Below, one piece after another: positions 6,072 through 6,804 of a DNA stretch of 6,804 nt. The number at the start of each line of letters is the position of its first letter. Within the stretch, counting starts at the first letter, position 1. The notes under the pieces were generated by a model. It saw only the letters and a list, made by a program, of their open reading frames with translations. It searched no databases and was not told the origin of the DNA. Position numbers and translations under genes: made by a program. This stretch comes from CAYHZL01 sp964361075 (GTDB lineage Bacteria > Bacteroidota > Ignavibacteria > UBA10030 > UBA8401). Where the stretch lies: NCBI GenBank assembly GCA_964361075.1, contig CAYHZL010000184.1, forward strand, positions 1 to 6,804, given 5' to 3'.

Positions 6072-6133
6072 CCATTCGCTGTGGCGAACCTTCGCAACTT
6101 AGCTCCGGTCAGTTAGGCAGCAGAACACAAGCA

Positions 6134-6171
6134 TTGCATTTTAATTATAAACGTATATATTATCTATATAC
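6134..6171 (+). promoter_or_regulatory. Promoter and probable operator of brnT-brnA
   Basis: TTGCAT (6134-6139) and TATATT (6156-6161) are 16 bases apart. GTATATA-TTATC-TATATAC (6153-6171) is a perfect 7-bp inverted repeat overlapping the -10 box. BrnA antitoxins are known to repress their own operon, so this is a plausible BrnA operator. Confidence 0.5.
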
Positions 6172-6186
6172 ACAATCGGAAATTAA

Positions 6187-6492
6187 ATGCAAATACTCCC
6201 GGAATTTATTGAGTTTATTTGGGACAAAGGTAATAAAGAAAAAAATTGGAAATCTCATAAAGTTGAATGGTGGGAATGCGAGGAACTATTTTTTAATTTT
6301 CCTCTTTATATATCACCTGATGTAAAACATTCAAAGTATGAAGAAAGATTTTTTGCTTTTGGACACAGTAACTCAAACCGATTACTGACCATTGTATTTA
6401 CAATCAGACAAAAAAAGATTAGAGTTATTTCTGCGAGGGATATGAATAAAAGAGAAAGGAATATGTATAATGAAAAAGATCCCCAAGTTTAA
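6187..6492 (+). CDS. brnT: BrnT-family ribonuclease toxin (cassette 6)
   Basis: A 101-residue BrnT (DUF497) toxin, a RelE-like ribonuclease fold. Family marks in order: FIWDKGNKEKNWKSHKV (10-26), matching the FEWDxxKxxxNxxKHGV opening; EERFFAFGHS (52-61), matching the GExRxxxxG segment; LLTIVFTIR (66-74); and RVISARDMNKRERNMY (79-94), matching the RIISAR...ER..Y ending. BrnT cleaves RNA and halts growth until BrnA binds it. ATG 6187 has only a weak GGA six bases upstream. The toxin gene comes first and the antitoxin second, the usual BrnT/BrnA order and opposite to the other three pairs in this window. It overlaps brnA by 23 bases. The length fits the family and no key segment is missing. Confidence 0.9.
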   Translation: MQILPEFIEFIWDKGNKEKNWKSHKVEWWECEELFFNFPLYISPDVKHSKYEERFFAFGHSNSNRLLTIVFTIRQKKIRVISARDMNKRERNMYNEKDPQV

Positions 6493-6757
6493 ATCGGAAG
6501 ACGAAGAAAGAAAGTTTTGGGCTAAAAATAGTCCATTAGATTATATTGATCCTAAAAAGCTTCAACTTACGATATTTCCAAATTTAAAACCGACAAACCG
6601 TACAATCTCGATAAGATTGCCTGAATCTTTAATAGAAGGAATTAAAGTTTTGGCAAATAAAAAAGATGTTCCTTATCAATCTATGCTCAAAATTTTATTA
6701 GCAGAAAAAGTTAGAGAAGAGTTTACAACATCTAAAAAACGTATTTCTGCTGCCTAA
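6470..6757 (+). CDS. brnA: BrnA/CopG-like ribbon-helix-helix antitoxin (cassette 6)
   Basis: A 95-residue antitoxin. The N-terminal half (KIPKFKSEDEERKFWA, then DYIDPKK and FPNLKP) is the toxin-binding part typical of BrnA partners of BrnT. The C-terminal half has the ribbon-helix-helix pattern: strand TISIRLP (45-51), helix about 52-63, turn with DVPYQS, helix about 70-83. It should bind DNA as a dimer and repress the operon. GAAAGGA (6454-6460), nine bases before ATG 6470, supports the start inside brnT. Its last sense codon GCC and stop TAA lie inside the R'' box GCCTAAC of attC7, so the attC supplies the stop codon. BrnA order and family are clear. Confidence 0.9.
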   Translation: MKKIPKFKSEDEERKFWAKNSPLDYIDPKKLQLTIFPNLKPTNRTISIRLPESLIEGIKVLANKKDVPYQSMLKILLAEKVREEFTTSKKRISAA

Positions 6758-6804
6758 CCAGTCACTCAAGTCCCGAAGGTTCGCCACGGCGAATGGTGGC
6801 GAAG
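6752..6804 (+). repeat. attC recombination site 7 (5' part only)
   Basis: R'' GCCTAAC (6752-6758) and L'' ACTCAAG (6764-6770) are followed by the start of the palindromic module seen in attC3, with TTCGCCACGGCGAA at 6780-6793. Apart from one base in L'' it matches attC3 to the window end. L' and R' lie outside the window. Confidence 0.88.

Larger units (their letters stand above)
5672..6118 (+). repeat. attC recombination site 6 (composite, 447 bp)
   Basis: A normal R'' GCCTAAC (5672-5678) is followed by sequence unlike the other sites. Similarity to attC4 begins only near 5836, and an L''-like GCTCAA is at 5842-5847. The 3' side is normal: L' CTTAGCT (6098-6104) and R' GTTAGGC (6112-6118). 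The 19 bases from 5830 match the R''-L'' region of attC1 at 12 positions, so a decayed second R'' (AACATAC) may sit at 5830-5836. Inside are hairpins 5863-5875 and 5878-5890, two TTCGCCGCGGCGAA palindromes (5958-5971, 5986-5999) and a large hairpin at 6020-6071. It explains most of the 530-base gap before brnT. Confidence 0.78.

Noticed and set aside
5803..6325. Open frames on both strands across attC6 (minus 5803-6075, plus 5855-6325)
   Set aside because: Both translate attC palindromes; the plus frame then runs into brnT in the wrong frame. Kept only as part of the attC micro-frame observation.

Overview
This window is a stretch of integron gene-cassette array, without integrase or attI. 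The backbone is a repeated sequence that opens with an RCCTAAC box (R'') and closes with GTTAGGC (R'), inside which sit a GCTCAAG/ACTCAAG box (L'') and a CTTAGCT/CTTAGTT box (L'). These are attC recombination sites. Six are seen to their R' ends (499-718, 1273-1492, 2066-2353, 3003-3242, 3930-4126, 5672-6118) and a seventh starts at 6752 and runs off the end. The sites are closely related to one another, as expected for a chromosomal (sedentary) integron rather than a mobile one. The AT-rich genes contrast with the GC-rich attC stems. A lipoprotein signal and a GT-C glycosyltransferase suggest a diderm bacterium. I cannot name the phylum; a low-GC spirochaete or a Bacteroidota/Ignavibacteria-type host are guesses only.

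Layout, left to right: a partial cassette with a four-helix membrane protein (18-488); cassette 1 (713-1486) with a small lipoprotein; cassette 2 (1487-2347) with a YefM/YoeB toxin-antitoxin pair; cassette 3 (2348-3236) with a Phd/YefM-ParE/RelE pair in reverse orientation, with its own promoter; cassette 4 (3237-4120) with another such pair in forward orientation, behind a promoter with a perfect inverted repeat; cassette 5 (4121-6112) with a GT-C membrane glycosyltransferase broken by one frameshift, followed by an abnormal composite attC; cassette 6 (from 6113) with a BrnT/BrnA pair whose antitoxin stop codon lies inside the R'' box of the next attC.

The genes do not form a pathway. Each cassette is an independent unit, and the four toxin-antitoxin modules fit the known role of such cassettes in stabilising large arrays. 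The three non-TA cassettes all encode membrane or envelope proteins.

The most unusual part is the attC sites themselves. They are 197-447 bp long, beyond the roughly 57-141 bp usually quoted for attC. Their variable central region is built from exchangeable palindromic modules, one of which appears in both orientations. Pairing covaries between sites in two separate stems, and one short reading frame stays open through all six.
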